A stretch of 8,532 nucleotides of DNA from JAGBWK01 sp964490275 (GTDB lineage: Bacteria; Bacteroidota; Bacteroidia; Bacteroidales; Muribaculaceae): contig CAZBBL010000086.1 in the NCBI GenBank assembly GCA_964490275.1, positions 1-8,532 of the forward strand. The letters are read 5' to 3'. Positions within the stretch are counted from its first letter, which is position 1. Every line of letters begins with the position of its first letter. Below are positions 7,380-8,532 of the stretch, in pieces. The notes below the pieces were generated by a model. The model was not told the origin of the DNA and did not search any database. It was given only the letters and a program-made list of their open reading frames with translations. The position numbers were made by a program, and so were the translations under genes.

Positions 7380-8252
7380 ATGAGTTTAAACATCATTGTG
7401 CTCGCAAAGCAGGTGCCCGACACCCGTAATGTAGGCAAAGATGCGATGAAAGAAGACGGCACCATCAACCGCGCTGCGCTGCCCGCCATCTTCAATCCCG
7501 AAGACCTCAACGCGCTGGAGCAAGCTCTGCGCCTTAAAGATGCCAACCCCGGCTCTACCGTGACCTTGTTAACCATGGGACTTCCTCGAGCATCAGAAAT
7601 CATCCGCGAAGCTATCTTCCGCGGCGCAGATTCAGGTATCGTGCTCACCGACCGCGTTTTAGGCGGCGCCGACACATTGGCTACATCCTACTCTCTGGCC
7701 CAAGCCGTTAAAAAATTTGGCAACTACGACATCATCCTCGGCGGTCGCCAAGCTATCGACGGTGACACCGCTCAAGTAGGCCCCCAAATCGCCGAAAAAC
7801 TCGGTATCCCCCAAATCACCTATGCCGAAGACATCCTCGACCTCAAAGATGGCTATGTCATCGTAAAACGTCGCTTGGAATCAGGCGTTGAAACCGTAAA
7901 ATCGCCCCTGCCCTGCGTTGTGACCGTCACCGGCTCAGCCGACGAATGTCGCCCCCGCAACGCAAAACGCTTGATGAAATACAAACGCGCCGTGTCGCCC
8001 AGCGAAAAAGCCAAACTCTCCGAACAAGAGCAAGCCTTTGTCGACGCTCGCCCCTACCTCAACCTCCAAGAGTGGAGCGCCGCATACGTCGAAGCTGACC
8101 CCCAACAAATCGGCCTGCCCGGCTCTCCCACAAAAGTGAAAGCTATCGAAAACGTAGTCTTCACAGCCAAAGAAAGCCGTCGCCTCGACAACGACGACCA
8201 ACAGCTCGAAGAGCTCATCAAAGAACTCATTGCTAACCATACTATCGGCTAA
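7380..8252 (+). CDS. etfB: Electron transfer flavoprotein, beta subunit
   Basis: Small subunit of the heterodimeric, FAD-containing electron transfer flavoprotein, which passes electrons between NADH or ferredoxin partners and acyl-CoA dehydrogenase-type enzymes in the cytoplasm. At 290 residues it is longer than the roughly 250-residue mitochondrial/Paracoccus type and close to anaerobe EtfB. Landmarks: an N-terminal strand MSLNIIVLAKQVPDT (1-15); FNPEDLNALEQALRLKD (38-54); GADTLATSYSLAQAV (96-110); and the nucleotide-binding stretch GRQAIDGDTAQVGPQ at 122-136. In NAD-linked and bifurcating EtfB of anaerobes such as Megasphaera, Acidaminococcus and clostridia this site carries the second FAD; in classical ETF it holds AMP. 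A C-terminal helical arm (about 265-290) would wrap the partner subunit. There is no Shine-Dalgarno; the start lies in A-rich sequence (aaaagataataact). etfA follows after 33 bases, so the two are surely co-transcribed. Whether this ETF truly bifurcates cannot be told from the sequence alone. Confidence 0.95.
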   Translation: MSLNIIVLAKQVPDTRNVGKDAMKEDGTINRAALPAIFNPEDLNALEQALRLKDANPGSTVTLLTMGLPRASEIIREAIFRGADSGIVLTDRVLGGADTLATSYSLAQAVKKFGNYDIILGGRQAIDGDTAQVGPQIAEKLGIPQITYAEDILDLKDGYVIVKRRLESGVETVKSPLPCVVTVTGSADECRPRNAKRLMKYKRAVSPSEKAKLSEQEQAFVDARPYLNLQEWSAAYVEADPQQIGLPGSPTKVKAIENVVFTAKESRRLDNDDQQLEELIKELIANHTIG

Positions 8253-8285
8253 CCTCGGCACCGCCGCTTAAATAAACAACCAACA

Positions 8286-8532
8286 TGTCAGATAACAACA
8301 ATCTCATCGTATATTGCGAATTTGAAGATGGCAAAGTGGCCGACGTCAGCCTTGAACTCCTGACCAAAGGCCGCCAGCTCGCAACCAAGCTGGGCGTCAA
8401 ACTCGAAGCCCTCGTCATTGGCGACAACCTCAAAGACATCGAGAACCAAGTGTTCCCCTATGGCGTTGACGTAGTCTACAAAGTCGAAGACAAACGCCTC
8501 TATCCCTATACCTCAAACCCCCACGCAGCCGT
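8286..8532 (+). CDS. etfA: Electron transfer flavoprotein, alpha subunit, 5' part (3' end outside window)
   Basis: The first 82 codons of the large ETF subunit, cut by the window edge. The N-terminus MSDNNNLIVYCEFEDGK, then SLELLTKGRQLATKLGVKLEALVIG and later YPYTSNPH, fit the EtfA N-terminal domain of Bacteroidales, as does its position directly after etfB. The conserved C-terminal FAD-binding domain lies beyond the window, so completeness cannot be judged. No ferredoxin-like CxxCxxC extension is seen at the N-terminus, although some bifurcating EtfA proteins have one. An acyl-CoA dehydrogenase gene would be the expected next neighbour in Bacteroides-like genomes; that is inference. Confidence 0.92.

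Overview
The window reads as an ordinary chromosomal segment from a member of the Bacteroidota, most likely the order Bacteroidales (Bacteroides or Muribaculaceae-like). Four things point there. The proteins, recalled by eye, closely resemble Bacteroides-type LysC, LysA, PurL, a PurF-family paralogue and EtfB/EtfA. Genes lack clear Shine-Dalgarno sequences and have A-rich start regions instead. Two intergenic regions carry the Bacteroidota-specific -7 promoter element TAnnTTTG, one of them with a correctly spaced -33 TTTG. Codon use strongly favours C-ending codons (gac, aac, atc, gcc). No database search was possible, so the genus is not resolved.

Layout: all six genes lie on the + strand. 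The 3' part of a lysine-type aspartate kinase (2-679) ends in a strong hairpin and is followed by diaminopimelate decarboxylase lysA (804-1949). Together these are the first and last dedicated steps of lysine synthesis. Next is a full-length fused PurL, FGAM synthase with its C-terminal glutaminase (2028-5726), preceded by a good -7 promoter element and followed by a textbook intrinsic terminator. Only 32 bases after that terminator begins a 471-residue PurF-family protein (5817-7232). A 147-base gap with a near-perfect Bacteroidota promoter then leads into etfB (7380-8252) and the start of etfA (8286 to the window edge), the two subunits of an electron transfer flavoprotein of the NAD-linked/bifurcating-like type.

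How the genes work together: the window holds three functional blocks, lysine/diaminopimelate synthesis, purine synthesis and flavoprotein electron transfer. Each seems to be its own transcription unit, judging from two terminator-like hairpins and two recognisable promoters.

The most notable item is the PurF-family protein. It begins Met-Gly-Gly-Phe-Phe-Gly, so it lacks the N-terminal cysteine that is the glutaminase nucleophile, and other glutamine-site residues also look lost. Its phosphoribosyltransferase PRPP loop and four cysteines matching the Bacillus PurF [4Fe-4S] ligands are kept. I see no mobile element, CRISPR array, tRNA or rRNA, and no evidence of a wholly new system.
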